This document shows, piece after piece, positions 25,558-36,447 of a stretch of 64,000 nt of DNA. The notes under the pieces were generated by a model. The model searched no databases, was not told where the DNA came from, and saw nothing but the letters and a program-made list of their open reading frames with translations. A program made the position numbers and the translations under genes. Each line of letters opens with the position of its first letter. Position 1 is the first letter of the stretch. The DNA is from Tenacibaculum todarodis (GTDB taxonomy: Bacteria > Bacteroidota > Bacteroidia > Flavobacteriales > Flavobacteriaceae): contig NZ_CP018155.1 of assembly GCF_001889045.1 (NCBI RefSeq), forward strand, positions 1,297,001 to 1,361,000. The letters are read 5' to 3'.

Positions 25558-26523
25558 CTATTTATTACTTGTGTTTTCTTTGTTATTTTCTTCGTTGTAA
25601 GGTTTTGCTTTTTTACCGAAGAGCGAAAAATGAACAAATCTTTTAGGATTTAACTTCATTTCTCTTAATAATTCTTCCATTTCTTTAGAAGCATTGGTAA
25701 GGTTATTGTACATTTTATCGTCTGTCATTAGCTTTCCTAACGTACCTTTACCATCCTTCATATTAGCAAGTAAACCGTTTACATTTGCCAATGTTGTTTC
25801 AAATTCTTTTATCGTTTCACTTAAATTAGCTTCCGCTAAATCTTTGGAGACTTGAGAAAAATTATCGGTTATTGTTTTTGCGTTTGTTAATGTAGCTGCT
25901 AAATTGTCTTGATTATCTTCTAAAATAGTATTTACCCCTTTTAATGTTTTTCTTACATCAGAAACAGTATACTCTAATCCTAAAATACTACGATTTAAAC
26001 TTTTACGTGATTTTTTATCTAAGACTTGATTTAAACCTACTAATAGAGAGTCTGCTCCTTCTAAAACTTGATCTAATTTTTGTTGAATTGGGTCTAATCT
26101 TTCACCAATTGAAGTGAATAAACTTGATTCAATTTCTCCTTTAAGAGTATCTCCAGACATTGCATTACCACCTTCATAACTTGGTAAAATAGCTAAATTT
26201 GAACCTCCTAAAGGGCTTGGAGAATATATTCTTACAATACTTTGTTTTGAAAATACGAAATCGTTTTCTAAAGTAAACCGAACTAAGAGTCCTCCTCTTT
26301 TTTCTGGCTTATCGTTAAATTTTATTTTACTTACACGACCAACTTGCAAACCATTTATGGTAACCAAACTAGCTTCATTAAGGCCTTGAATACTGTTATA
26401 CTCTACAAAAAAGTGACGAGAATCACCTTTAAACAAATCTTGTCCCTTAAGGAAATTGTATCCCCAAATTAAGAGACCAATGATAACAACTGCAACAATT
26501 CCTGTTTTGAGTTCTCTAGACAT
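25558..26523 (-). CDS. MCE/MlaD-domain lipid transport protein
   Basis: 321 residues. One N-terminal membrane anchor (about 9-25), an MCE domain (about 38-115, with VTINGLQVGRVSKIKF), then a long helical coiled region to about 290. It should bind phospholipids in the periplasm and serve in outer-membrane lipid asymmetry, as MlaD does. No ATPase or permease gene (MlaF/E-like) is adjacent, so those are encoded elsewhere. It follows the amidase gene by 65 bases in an envelope-related run. Confidence 0.92.
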   Translation of the reverse strand: MSRELKTGIVAVVIIGLLIWGYNFLKGQDLFKGDSRHFFVEYNSIQGLNEASLVTINGLQVGRVSKIKFNDKPEKRGGLLVRFTLENDFVFSKQSIVRIYSPSPLGGSNLAILPSYEGGNAMSGDTLKGEIESSLFTSIGERLDPIQQKLDQVLEGADSLLVGLNQVLDKKSRKSLNRSILGLEYTVSDVRKTLKGVNTILEDNQDNLAATLTNAKTITDNFSQVSKDLAEANLSETIKEFETTLANVNGLLANMKDGKGTLGKLMTDDKMYNNLTNASKEMEELLREMKLNPKRFVHFSLFGKKAKPYNEENNKENTSNK

Positions 26524-26588
26524 ATCTACTTTTTATTAATAGCAATATTACTAATAATTTTGGTAGAATTAAGAAGAATAGGTCTAAA

Positions 26589-27656
26589 TTATTGGTTACT
26601 TATAGCATCTTGTACAGATACTTTTTCTCCATTTTTAAGTGCAATTACAAAAGCATCTTTATATCCTTTCTGCTTAGCTCTTGATAAAGATTTTTTTACT
26701 TGCTGATAATCAGATGTATTTCCGTAGTAATATTTATAGAATGAACCTATTTTAATTCTCTCTACATTTTGTAAGCCCTTAAAGTTGTATGATTTTGTTG
26801 CAATTTTATTTTTTCCTGATGCAATTTGTATTTTAAATTCAACATCTGAGGTAACAGTATCTTCAACCAAAACATCAGTTACAACCGTATTTAATTTCAG
26901 TTGATGAATATATTCTTTTATCGATTTAGCAATAGAAGTTGCCATTTTTATTTGGCCTTTTTTAGAGTTTAGAAAAGCTCCTTCTTTTTTATTGGTTAAA
27001 AAACCTAACTCAATTAAAACACTTGGCATTACAGTTTCTCTTAAAACTTGAAAATTATCTTGTTTTACTTTTCTATCTTTTCGTTTTGCTTTTTGCGTGA
27101 AATCTGTTTGAATTATACTTGCTACTTGTAAACTTTTATCTAAATTTTCTTCTTGTAAAAGAGATAAACCTATAACCGATTCCGATGAATTGGGGTCAAA
27201 TCCTTCATACCTATCTTTATAGTTTTCTTCTGAAACAATAAATGCATTTTCTCTCTTAGCAATCTCAAAATTCTTTTTATTACCTCTTAAACCTAAGACA
27301 AAAGTACCTGCTCCATGAGCTTCAGGTCTTGGCTGATAAGAATCGCAATGTATAGAAACAAACAAATCTGCTTTTGCTTTATTAGCAATTTCTCCTCTCT
27401 TCCATAAATTAGGATAAACATCTGTTTTTCTTGTGTATATTACTTTTATATCTTTTTCATCAGATAACATTTTACCAACCTTTAAAGTAACTTTTAAAGC
27501 AATATCTTTTTCTTTATAACCGTTACCAAGATTACCAGGATCTTTTCCTCCATGACCTGCATCTAAGACAATTGTATATTGTTTTTGAGCTTCCGCCGTA
27601 GGCGAAATCAATAAAAATGAAATAATAACGATAAATACTCCTAAAATTTTATTCAT
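26589..27656 (-). CDS. N-acetylmuramoyl-L-alanine amidase
   Basis: 355 residues. Signal peptide about 1-23, then an Amidase_3 domain with zinc ligands in DAGHGG (His35), KEKD (Glu49) and SIHCDS (His103), and the catalytic Glu in LIELGF (Glu216). It cleaves the peptide side chain from peptidoglycan. Residues about 270-345 look like a SPOR-type domain (KIQIASGKN ... RIKIGSFYKYYYG), which would localise it to septal glycan. First gene of the minus-strand run, divergent from lptD, in keeping with an envelope role. Confidence 0.94.
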   Translation of the reverse strand: MNKILGVFIVIISFLLISPTAEAQKQYTIVLDAGHGGKDPGNLGNGYKEKDIALKVTLKVGKMLSDEKDIKVIYTRKTDVYPNLWKRGEIANKAKADLFVSIHCDSYQPRPEAHGAGTFVLGLRGNKKNFEIAKRENAFIVSEENYKDRYEGFDPNSSESVIGLSLLQEENLDKSLQVASIIQTDFTQKAKRKDRKVKQDNFQVLRETVMPSVLIELGFLTNKKEGAFLNSKKGQIKMATSIAKSIKEYIHQLKLNTVVTDVLVEDTVTSDVEFKIQIASGKNKIATKSYNFKGLQNVERIKIGSFYKYYYGNTSDYQQVKKSLSRAKQKGYKDAFVIALKNGEKVSVQDAISNQ

Positions 27657-27782
27657 GATATTATTTTTTCTAGATTAATGGAAATAGCATCCATAAAAAT
27701 TAACTAATTTTGGCTTTTCAAATTTGGTGCTTCAATAATTGAGCCATACATTTACTAAACCACAAAAATAGTATTTATAGCA

Positions 27783-30494
27783 TTGCGAACAAATCTTACG
27801 TACATACTTTTATTTTTTTGCTTTTTTGCAACTAAAACCACTAATGCTCAAGATTTAAAGAAGCCTTTAAATATTAATGCAAAAGCTGTAAAAAAGAGAA
27901 CTCTTTTAAATTCTAAAAGAGATACTGTTCCTGATTTTAAAAAAGACAGTTTAAACTTAACAAAAAAAGACACCATTGTTACAGATTCTATAAAACCTAA
28001 AGGAATTATAGAAGGTTTAATAACACATGACGCAAAAGATTACACTTTTCAAGACGCAAAAAAGAAAACACTTACATTATATAATGAAGCGCACGTAACT
28101 TATACCGATATAGATCTAAAAGCGGGTATTATTATAGTAGATTATAAAAATAATACTGTTTACGCTACTGGAATTAAAGATAGCACAGGTTACAAACAAC
28201 GTCCAGTTTTTAAGCAAGGAAACCAAGAATCTGAACAAGATTCAATTTTATTTAACTTTAAAACGAAAAAAGCATTAGTGTATGGTGTTAAAACTGTACA
28301 AGGTGATATAATTACCTATGGTGAAAAAACAAAACGAGTAAACGATTCTACAATTTACATGCGTAATTTACGTTTTACAACCTCTAAAAAAGACAATCCT
28401 GATTATTATATTGCTACAAATAAAGCTAAATTAATTCCTGGAAAAAAAATTATTGTTGGTGGTAGTAATTTGGTTTTAGCAGATGTTCCAACTCCGTTCT
28501 ACTTACCTTTTGCTTACTTTCCACTATCAGACAAAAGAACTTCTGGTTTTATTATTCCTTCTTGGGGAGAAAGTAATTCACAAGGTTTTTTCTTACAAAA
28601 CGGAGGTTATTATTTTGCCTTGAGTGATTATTTTGATTTAACAGTTCTTGGAGATTTATACACTAATGGAAGTTGGGGTTTAAGAACGGATTCTCAATAC
28701 TACAAAAGATACAAGTTTAGCGGAAACTTTAGTGTTCGTTTTGAAAACATTAAACAAAGTATTCTTGGTTTAAGTGATTATAGTGAAGCTACAAACTTTA
28801 ATATTAGATGGAGTCATAGTCAAGACAATAAAGCAAATCCCAATGCACGTTTTTCTGCTTCGGTAAACCTAGGAAGTAGTACATATTATAGACAATCTCA
28901 AAATGAGTTTAACAACTCTGAGTTTTTAACAAATACATTAAGTTCTTCAATTTCATATTACAGAAATTTTGTAGGAACTCCTTTTAATATGAATGTTACG
29001 GCAACACATTCTCAAAACACAAATACAGAGTCTATTACTATGACTTTACCCTCTTTACAAGTAAACATGGATAGAATTTATCCGTTTGCAGGTAAAGGTG
29101 GCGTTCAGAAAAACCCTATTCAAAAAATGGGTTTCACTTATAGTATGCAAGGTGAATATAGAATTAACACAACTGACGATGAGTTTTTTACACCAAAAAT
29201 GTTTAATGAAGCTAAATCTGGTGTAAAACATGCAACAGGAACAAGTACAAACTTAAAAGCTTTTAAATACTTTACGTTATCTCCAAGTATCAACTATTCT
29301 GAAACATGGTATTTTGATAAAATAAACAAACGTTTTGATCCTACTTCAGGTGAAAATGGTGCTGTAGTAAATGATACAATTAGCGGTTTTAATAGATTTA
29401 ACAACTACAATGTTGGTGTTTCTTTATCAACAAATATTTACGGTACATTTAACTTTAAAAAAGGTAGATTAAAAGCCTTAAGACATACTTTTAGACCATC
29501 TGTTTCATGGGGTTATAGACCCGATTTTGCTGAAAAGCACAACCTACAAGTACAACAAAGTATCGACCCTACTGACCTTGTAACATATTCTCCTTTTGAA
29601 GGTGGAATTTACGGAACTCCAGGAAGCGGAGTTTCTAACTCAATTGGTATTCAATTAAATAATGTTTTAGAGGCTAAAATGGCTCCAAAGGATCCTGATA
29701 GTGATGAAGAAGATGAGAAAATAACAATCTTAAACAACCTAAACTTTAGTACTAGCTACAATATTGCAGCAGATAGTTTACGTTGGAGTCCAGTAAGTGC
29801 AAATGCAGGTACACGTCTTTTTAAAGATAAACTAGCACTAAATGTAAATGCAACGCTAGACCCTTATCAAGTTAATGATGAAGGACAACGTATTAATAAA
29901 TTTAATAACAATATTTTTAGAATGTCTCAATTAGGTGTATCAGCTAATTATTCATTATCTAGTAAAGACTTTGAAAAGAAAGACGAAAACAAAAATGCTT
30001 CTAATCCCAACAATCAAAATAATAAAGGAAACGGAGCGCAAGATACTCCTGATGTTTTCGGAAACAATTTACCGGGTTCTAATCAGTTTCCAAACGACTT
30101 AGGAAATAGACAGAACAACAATGAAAATAGCACAAAAGAAACCAAATTATACAATGCTAAAATCCCATGGACATTAAACTTAGTCTATGCAATGAATTAC
30201 GCTAACAATGGTTTAACTAGCGGAATAACAAACAACTCGATTATGTTTAGCGGTGATTTTGAATTAACTCCAAAATGGAATATTGGTTTTTCTTCTGGTT
30301 ATGATATTGACAATAGCGATTTCACCTATACTCGACTTTCTTTTTCAAGAGATTTAGATAGTTGGCGTTTTAACTTTAATTGGACTCCATTTGGACCTAA
30401 CTCTTCTTATAATTTCTTTATTGGTGTGAAAGCATCTGCATTAAGTGATCTTAAATGGGAGAAAAACAAACCAAGAGATAGAGTACTATTTTAG
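27783..30494 (+). CDS. lptD: LPS-assembly protein LptD
   Basis: 903 residues. Signal peptide (about 1-22, ending TNAQ), a periplasmic OstA/LptA-like region, then a large outer-membrane barrel: PDYYIATNKAKLIPGKKIIV and TPFYLPFAYFPLSDKRTSGF are typical LptD landmarks. Inserts LPS into the outer leaflet. The only plausible start in frame is TTG at 27783, since a stop occurs at 27756 and no ATG lies between. Before the last strands is a low-complexity Asn/Asp-rich insertion (about 740-785), probably a surface loop. Confidence 0.93.
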   Translation: MRTNLTYILLFFCFFATKTTNAQDLKKPLNINAKAVKKRTLLNSKRDTVPDFKKDSLNLTKKDTIVTDSIKPKGIIEGLITHDAKDYTFQDAKKKTLTLYNEAHVTYTDIDLKAGIIIVDYKNNTVYATGIKDSTGYKQRPVFKQGNQESEQDSILFNFKTKKALVYGVKTVQGDIITYGEKTKRVNDSTIYMRNLRFTTSKKDNPDYYIATNKAKLIPGKKIIVGGSNLVLADVPTPFYLPFAYFPLSDKRTSGFIIPSWGESNSQGFFLQNGGYYFALSDYFDLTVLGDLYTNGSWGLRTDSQYYKRYKFSGNFSVRFENIKQSILGLSDYSEATNFNIRWSHSQDNKANPNARFSASVNLGSSTYYRQSQNEFNNSEFLTNTLSSSISYYRNFVGTPFNMNVTATHSQNTNTESITMTLPSLQVNMDRIYPFAGKGGVQKNPIQKMGFTYSMQGEYRINTTDDEFFTPKMFNEAKSGVKHATGTSTNLKAFKYFTLSPSINYSETWYFDKINKRFDPTSGENGAVVNDTISGFNRFNNYNVGVSLSTNIYGTFNFKKGRLKALRHTFRPSVSWGYRPDFAEKHNLQVQQSIDPTDLVTYSPFEGGIYGTPGSGVSNSIGIQLNNVLEAKMAPKDPDSDEEDEKITILNNLNFSTSYNIAADSLRWSPVSANAGTRLFKDKLALNVNATLDPYQVNDEGQRINKFNNNIFRMSQLGVSANYSLSSKDFEKKDENKNASNPNNQNNKGNGAQDTPDVFGNNLPGSNQFPNDLGNRQNNNENSTKETKLYNAKIPWTLNLVYAMNYANNGLTSGITNNSIMFSGDFELTPKWNIGFSSGYDIDNSDFTYTRLSFSRDLDSWRFNFNWTPFGPNSSYNFFIGVKASALSDLKWEKNKPRDRVLF

Positions 30495-30549
30495 TGAGTA
30501 GTAAGCAAAAATGTTTTTTTTGCTATTTAACTTTTAAACATAACAAACA

Positions 30550-30930
30550 ATGAAAACAATAATAAAAACAGACAAAGCACCTGCTCCAATTGGACCCTAT
30601 AACCAAGCTGTTTTAGTAGGAGATACACTTTACACTTCAGGTCAAATAGCTATAAACCCAAAAACTAGTGAAATAGAATTAGATTCTATTGAACACGAAA
30701 CTGAACTAGTAATGAATAATTTAAAAGCTGTATTAGAAGCTGCAAATATGACTTTTGAAAACGTAATTAAAAGCTCAATTTTTGTATCAGACATGCATAA
30801 CTTTTCTAAAGTAAATGCAGTTTACGGTACTTTTTTTAATGATGAAAATGCACCTGCAAGAGAAACTGTAGAGGTTGCAAATTTACCAAAGTTTGTAAAC
30901 GTAGAAATTAGCATGATTGCTATTAAATAA
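30550..30930 (+). CDS. ridA: RidA-family enamine/imine deaminase
   Basis: 126 residues, the standard length. Contains GPYNQAVLVGDTLYTSGQI near the start, the conserved Arg in ARETVEV and the C-terminal KFVNVEISMIAIK. RidA hydrolyses reactive 2-aminoacrylate and related imines from PLP enzymes. It follows lptD by 55 bases, which include a short AT-rich hairpin (AGCAAAAA/TTTTTGCT) that may partly terminate lptD. Confidence 0.95.
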   Translation: MKTIIKTDKAPAPIGPYNQAVLVGDTLYTSGQIAINPKTSEIELDSIEHETELVMNNLKAVLEAANMTFENVIKSSIFVSDMHNFSKVNAVYGTFFNDENAPARETVEVANLPKFVNVEISMIAIK

Positions 30931-30951
30931 TTTAACAGCAATCATATAAAC

Positions 30952-30982
30952 AAAAACCACACTTTTAAAAGTGTGGTTTTTT
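30952..30982. terminator. Bidirectional terminator between ridA and mgsA
   Basis: AAAAACCACACTTTT pairs perfectly with AAAAGTGTGGTTTTT; T-tracts follow on both strands, serving the convergent ridA and mgsA transcripts. Confidence 0.95.
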
Positions 30983-30984
30983 GT

Positions 30985-31347
30985 TTATATAGCTTTCATT
31001 AATAACTCTGCTGTAGATGGATTAGTTGCTAATGGAACATCATGCACATCACACAAACGCAACAACATTGTGATGTCTGGTTCGTGAGGATGTTTTTCAT
31101 TTGGGTCTCTAAAAAACAACACCATATTACATTTTCCTTCCACAACTCTACTTGCTATCTGCGCATCTCCACCAAGTGGTCCTGACAAAAATTTTGTAAC
31201 AACAAAACCTGCTTTTTCTGCTTTTGTTCCAGTAGTTCCTGTAGAAATTAAATTGATGTTTTTTTGATCTAAAATAGCTTTATGTTCGTTTAAAAACTGA
31301 ACCATTTCTGCTTTCATTCCATCGTGTGCTATTATTGCAATTTCCAT
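30985..31347 (-). CDS. mgsA: Methylglyoxal synthase
   Basis: 120 residues. Converts dihydroxyacetone phosphate to methylglyoxal and phosphate, a bypass of lower glycolysis when phosphate is short. STGTTG (phosphate binding), GPLGGDAQI (catalytic Asp) and HEPDITMLLRLCD match the family. Slightly shorter than the E. coli enzyme (152). It follows the second gap gene by 12 bases, placing the bypass enzyme directly with the enzyme it bypasses. Confidence 0.95.
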   Translation of the reverse strand: MEIAIIAHDGMKAEMVQFLNEHKAILDQKNINLISTGTTGTKAEKAGFVVTKFLSGPLGGDAQIASRVVEGKCNMVLFFRDPNEKHPHEPDITMLLRLCDVHDVPLATNPSTAELLMKAI

Positions 31348-31359
31348 ATTTATTTTTTT

Positions 31360-32370
<1,011 letters not shown>

Positions 32371-32418
32371 TTAAATACCTTTTATTTTTGTGTGTTTTAG
32401 ATAAAAACTTACACATTA

Positions 32419-32426
32419 CAAATATA
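32419..32426 (-). promoter_or_regulatory. Candidate -7 box for the gap-mgsA unit
   Basis: TATATTTG on the minus strand, an exact TAnnTTTG match, about 67 bases before the start of the second gap gene and just after the terminator of the first. No clear -33 TTTG is visible. Confidence 0.45.
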
Positions 32427-32443
32427 AAACTTCTTTATAAAAA

Positions 32444-32474
32444 AAGCCTGATAGTTATAAAAACTACCAGGCTT
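32444..32474 (-). terminator. Intrinsic terminator after the first gap gene
   Basis: 13-bp stem AAGCCTGATAGTT/AACTACCAGGCTT with one mismatch and a 5-base loop; on the minus strand a run of T follows. It separates pfkA-gap from gap-mgsA. Confidence 0.9.
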
Positions 32475-32535
32475 GTCTGTTAAAAATTATTCTTAAATGA
32501 AATAGTAATATTTAGCTAATCATAAAAAACAATTA

Positions 32536-33528
32536 CTATAATTTAGCACAATGTACTAACATATCTACAATTTTATTTGCATAGCCAAACTCGTTGTCAT
32601 ACCAAGAAATTATCTTAAAAAAGTTAGCATTAAGCTCTAAACAAGCATCTGCATCTACAACAGAAGTTCTTACTTCTGACACAAAGTCTTGAGAAACAAC
32701 TTGATCGTTTGTTACACCTAAAACTCCTTTTAAAGAACCTTTAGAAGCTTCTTCAAACTTCTCTATAATTTCTGCTAAGCTAGTAGCTTTTTCTGTTCTT
32801 ACTGTTAAATCTACTAAAGAAACATCTGGAGTAGGAACTCTAACTGCCATACCTGTAAGTTTTCCATTTAATTCAGGAATTACTTTCCCAACTGCTTTAG
32901 CTGCTCCTGTAGAAGTTGGTATAATGTTAGCTAAAACAGAACGTCCTCTTCTCCAGTTTTTATTTGGGCTATCTACAGCATCTTGTCCAGAAGTTGCAGC
33001 GTGTATGGTTGTCATTAAACCTTCAACAACACCAAAATTATCATTAATTACTTTTGTAATTGGCGCTAAACAGTTAGTTGTACAAGAAGCGTTAGAAATA
33101 ATAGTTTCTTCAGCTGTCATTGAATCTTGATTAACTCCCATTACATACATTGGTGCATCTGGTGAAGGTGCAGAAATTACAACTTTCTTAGCGCCTCCTT
33201 TAATGTGTAAACCTGCTTTTTCCTTTGACAAGAAAAAACCTGTAGATTCAATTACATAATCTGCACCTACAGCATCCCATTTTAAATTTTCTGGGTTTCT
33301 TTCTGCTGTAATTCTAATTGTTTGTCCGTCAACAATTAATTGACCATCTTTAACCTCTACTTCTCCATCAAAACGACCATGAACAGAATCATATTTTAAT
33401 AAGTAAGCTAAATAATCTACATCTAACAAATCGTTAATTGCAACTACTTGTACATCAACTCTTTTAACTGCAGATCTAAATGCTAATCTACCTATTCTTC
33501 CAAAACCGTTTATTCCAATTTTAATCAT
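32536..33528 (-). CDS. gap: Glyceraldehyde-3-phosphate dehydrogenase, paralog 1
   Basis: 330 residues, type [28 protein letters not shown] (Cys149) and [15 protein letters not shown] are all intact. It starts 16 bases after pfkA, so the two are almost certainly co-transcribed, making this the copy expressed with phosphofructokinase and hence the likely glycolytic one. The other copy is 183 bases downstream behind a terminator. Confidence 0.96.
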   Translation of the reverse strand: MIKIGINGFGRIGRLAFRSAVKRVDVQVVAINDLLDVDYLAYLLKYDSVHGRFDGEVEVKDGQLIVDGQTIRITAERNPENLKWDAVGADYVIESTGFFLSKEKAGLHIKGGAKKVVISAPSPDAPMYVMGVNQDSMTAEETIISNASCTTNCLAPITKVINDNFGVVEGLMTTIHAATSGQDAVDSPNKNWRRGRSVLANIIPTSTGAAKAVGKVIPELNGKLTGMAVRVPTPDVSLVDLTVRTEKATSLAEIIEKFEEASKGSLKGVLGVTNDQVVSQDFVSEVRTSVVDADACLELNANFFKIISWYDNEFGYANKIVDMLVHCAKL

Positions 33529-33544
33529 TACTTTATATATTTAT

Positions 33545-34528
33545 TTATGTTGTCATAATATCTGAAACTCTTAAAAGTTCCATATTTATGGTGTGACCAC
33601 CTTTAATGGCTTCACTTATTTCTGTTGATATAACTTCGTTATTTTTTAAACCTACCATTAAATTGGTTTGCCCATCTAATAATAACTCTACTGCTTTTAC
33701 TCCTAATCTACTTGCTAAAACTCTATCGAAACAAGAAGGTGCACCACCTCTTTGCATGTGTCCTAAAACAGAAACTCTTGCCTCATATTCTGGCAAGTTC
33801 TCTTCTACATATTTTGCTAAATCGTAAACATTTCTTCCAGATTTATCTCCTTCAGCAACAACTACAATACTAGAAGATTTACCTGCTCTTCTACTTTTCT
33901 TAAGAGACTCCAACATTCTATCTAACCCTAAATCTTCTTCAGGAATTAAAATTTCTTCTGCTCCTGCACCAACACCTGCATTTAATGCAATAAAACCTGC
34001 ATCTCTTCCCATTACTTCAACAAAAAACAATCTATTGTGTGATGAGGCAGTATCTCTAATTTTATCTATAGCTTCAACTGCTGTATTTAAAGCAGTATCA
34101 TAACCTAAAGTATGAGTTGTTCCAAAAATATCATTGTCAATAGTTCCTGGAATTCCTATTATTGGAAATTTGTATTCTTCATTAAATACAACAGCTCCAG
34201 TAAAAGATCCATCTCCACCAATTACAACCATTGCATCTATTTTATGCTCTTTTAAATGCTCGTATGCTTTAGCTCTACCTTCTTTGGTTCTAAATTCTTT
34301 TGATCTAGCTGATTTTAAAATTGTACCTCCTTTGTTAATAATATTATTAACACTCCTTGCAGTTAAATCAATAAAATCACCATCAATTAAACCTTCATAA
34401 CCTCTATAAATACCAACACAGCTGGTTCTATAATAGGCACAAGTTCTAACAACAGACCTTATTGCTGCGTTCATTCCTGGTGAATCTCCACCAGATGTCA
34501 TTACTGCTATTTTTTTAATTTTTCCCAT
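33545..34528 (-). CDS. pfkA: 6-phosphofructokinase
   Basis: 327 residues, ATP-dependent group I PFK length. Conserved sites: GGDSPGMNAAIR (ATP site), GGDGSFTGA, catalytic GTIDNDIFGT, and GREAGF-like VMGRDAGF. Phosphorylates fructose 6-phosphate. Gly at the GGDGS position favours ATP over pyrophosphate as donor (from family knowledge). First gene of the pfkA-gap unit, divergent from a symporter with inverted repeats between. Confidence 0.95.
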   Translation of the reverse strand: MGKIKKIAVMTSGGDSPGMNAAIRSVVRTCAYYRTSCVGIYRGYEGLIDGDFIDLTARSVNNIINKGGTILKSARSKEFRTKEGRAKAYEHLKEHKIDAMVVIGGDGSFTGAVVFNEEYKFPIIGIPGTIDNDIFGTTHTLGYDTALNTAVEAIDKIRDTASSHNRLFFVEVMGRDAGFIALNAGVGAGAEEILIPEEDLGLDRMLESLKKSRRAGKSSSIVVVAEGDKSGRNVYDLAKYVEENLPEYEARVSVLGHMQRGGAPSCFDRVLASRLGVKAVELLLDGQTNLMVGLKNNEVISTEISEAIKGGHTINMELLRVSDIMTT

Positions 34529-34581
34529 AAAATTGCTTTGTAAAATTAGGTATTATATATGATTTTGAACAAAAAAACTGC

Positions 34582-34647
34582 GAAATCGTTTTCGATTTCA
34601 ACTATAAATTAAATGAATTTAAATTAAATATTTACAAAATCGTTTTC
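34582..34647. promoter_or_regulatory. Operator-like repeats between pfkA and the symporter
   Basis: A perfect inverted repeat GAAATCG-TTTT-CGATTTC at 34582-34599 and a second copy of its core, AAATCGTTTTC, at 34637-34647. The two identical 11-base words are 54 bases apart in the same orientation, in the divergent promoter region. They look like binding sites for a shared sugar-responsive regulator (inference). Confidence 0.55.
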
Positions 34648-34705
34648 TAATTTAACTTAGATTTAAAGAAATAATTACCTACTTTTAACTCCCTAAATTA
34701 ATATC

Positions 34706-36433
34706 ATGAATTTAACAACTCTAGATTATTGTATAATCGGTGGATTTTTTCTTTTCTCTTTAATAATTGGGCTTTGGGTCTCTAAAACAGCTGGTAAAAA
34801 TACTTCTGAATACTTTTTATCTGGAAGAAATATGCCTTGGTGGTTATTAGGAGTTTCAATGGTTGCAACAACTTTTGCTGCTGACACTCCTGGATTAGTT
34901 ACAGAGTTGGTTAGAAAAAATGGAGTTTCAGGTAACTGGGTTTGGTGGGCAATGTTATTAACAGGAATGTTAACTGTCTTTTTTTATGCTAAATTATGGC
35001 GAAAATCAGGTATTACAACAGATTTAGAGTTTTATGAAATTAGGTACTCAGGCAAAGTTGCTAGTTTTTTAAGAGGATTTAGAGCAATATATTTAGGTGT
35101 TATTTTTAATATTATTACAATGGCTGGAGTTTGTTTAGCTGGTGCTAAAATTGCCAATATATTATTAGGTATTTCACAAGGAGAAATGCTATTATACTCA
35201 TCTATAATTGTCGTTATTTATTCATCTTTAGGTGGTTTAAAAGGTGTTTTAATTACTGACTTTGTTCAATTTATAATTGCAATGGTTGGTTCTGTTTGGG
35301 CAACAATTTACATTGTAAACTTACCCGAAATAGGAGGGTTAACACAATTACTAACTCACGAAAATGTTAGTGGACAATTAGCAATGCTGCCCGATTTCTC
35401 TGACAAAGAAGCTTTAATTACGTTGTTTATTATTCCGTTTGCTGTACAATGGTGGAGCACTTGGTATCCTGGTGCAGAACCTGGAGGCGGTGGTTATATT
35501 GCTCAAAGAATGTTAGCTGCCAAAGATGAAAAAAACGCAACTTGGGCTACTTTATTTTTCAATTTCGCACATTATGCTTTACGCCCTTGGCCTTGGATTA
35601 TTGTTGGTTTGGCTTCGTTAGTTGTATTCCCTAATATAGAAAGCATAAATACTACTTTCCCTAACTTATCTGCAGAAATGCAAGGACATGATGTTGCTTA
35701 TGCAGCAATGATGACCTATTTACCTACTGGCTTATTAGGAATTGTTTTAACATCATTAATAGCTGCTTTTATGAGCACAATTTCTACACAACTTAATTGG
35801 GGAAGTTCTTATATCGTTAATGATTTTTACGGAAGATTTATCAACCAAAAAGCAACCGAAAATCAGAAAGTTATTGTTGGTAAAACGACTACAGTTCTAC
35901 TAATGGTTTGTGCTGCTTTATTTTCTTTTTACTTACAATCTGCAAAAGATGTATTTGATTTATTATTACAAATTGGTGCTGGAACTGGTTTACTATTTAT
36001 TTTGCGTTGGTTTTGGAGTAGAATAAACCCTTATAGTGAAATTGCTGCCATGTTAATCTCATTTTTAATTGCACTTTTCTTTTTTATTAACGGAAAAATA
36101 GAAACTCCATTGGTAGAAATTGTTGGGTATTGGAAACTTATTATTGGTGTAGTAATTACAACCATTGGTTGGATTTTAGTAACACTTTTAACAAAACCTA
36201 CTAAAAAAGAAACTATAGAAAATTTTGAAGCTTTAATTTTTGAAGGAGAAGATAAATTCAAAAATATTGGAATTAAAATCTTAGGCTTTATTGTTGGTAC
36301 AATTGGAGTTTATAGCTTTTTATTTGCTACTGGAAATTGGATTTATGGAAAAACACAACTCGCCTTAGGTCTAAGTTTATTAACCCTAATTTGCATGGGA
36401 ATACTTATTAAAATTTGGAGAAAAATTGAATAA
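34706..36433 (+). CDS. Sodium/solute symporter (SSS family)
   Basis: 575 residues with about 13-14 predicted membrane spans. The start KNTSEYFLSGRNMPWWLLG and the GxADTPG segment are typical of the SSS family (sodium-coupled sugar, amino acid or carboxylate uptake). A tripled-Gly loop (AEPGGGGYIAQRM) is a landmark of one flavobacterial subgroup. Substrate cannot be read from sequence; divergence from pfkA with shared operator-like repeats hints at a carbohydrate (inference). Confidence 0.9.
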   Translation: MNLTTLDYCIIGGFFLFSLIIGLWVSKTAGKNTSEYFLSGRNMPWWLLGVSMVATTFAADTPGLVTELVRKNGVSGNWVWWAMLLTGMLTVFFYAKLWRKSGITTDLEFYEIRYSGKVASFLRGFRAIYLGVIFNIITMAGVCLAGAKIANILLGISQGEMLLYSSIIVVIYSSLGGLKGVLITDFVQFIIAMVGSVWATIYIVNLPEIGGLTQLLTHENVSGQLAMLPDFSDKEALITLFIIPFAVQWWSTWYPGAEPGGGGYIAQRMLAAKDEKNATWATLFFNFAHYALRPWPWIIVGLASLVVFPNIESINTTFPNLSAEMQGHDVAYAAMMTYLPTGLLGIVLTSLIAAFMSTISTQLNWGSSYIVNDFYGRFINQKATENQKVIVGKTTTVLLMVCAALFSFYLQSAKDVFDLLLQIGAGTGLLFILRWFWSRINPYSEIAAMLISFLIALFFFINGKIETPLVEIVGYWKLIIGVVITTIGWILVTLLTKPTKKETIENFEALIFEGEDKFKNIGIKILGFIVGTIGVYSFLFATGNWIYGKTQLALGLSLLTLICMGILIKIWRKIE

Positions 36434-36447
36434 ACTTTTTTACTCTT

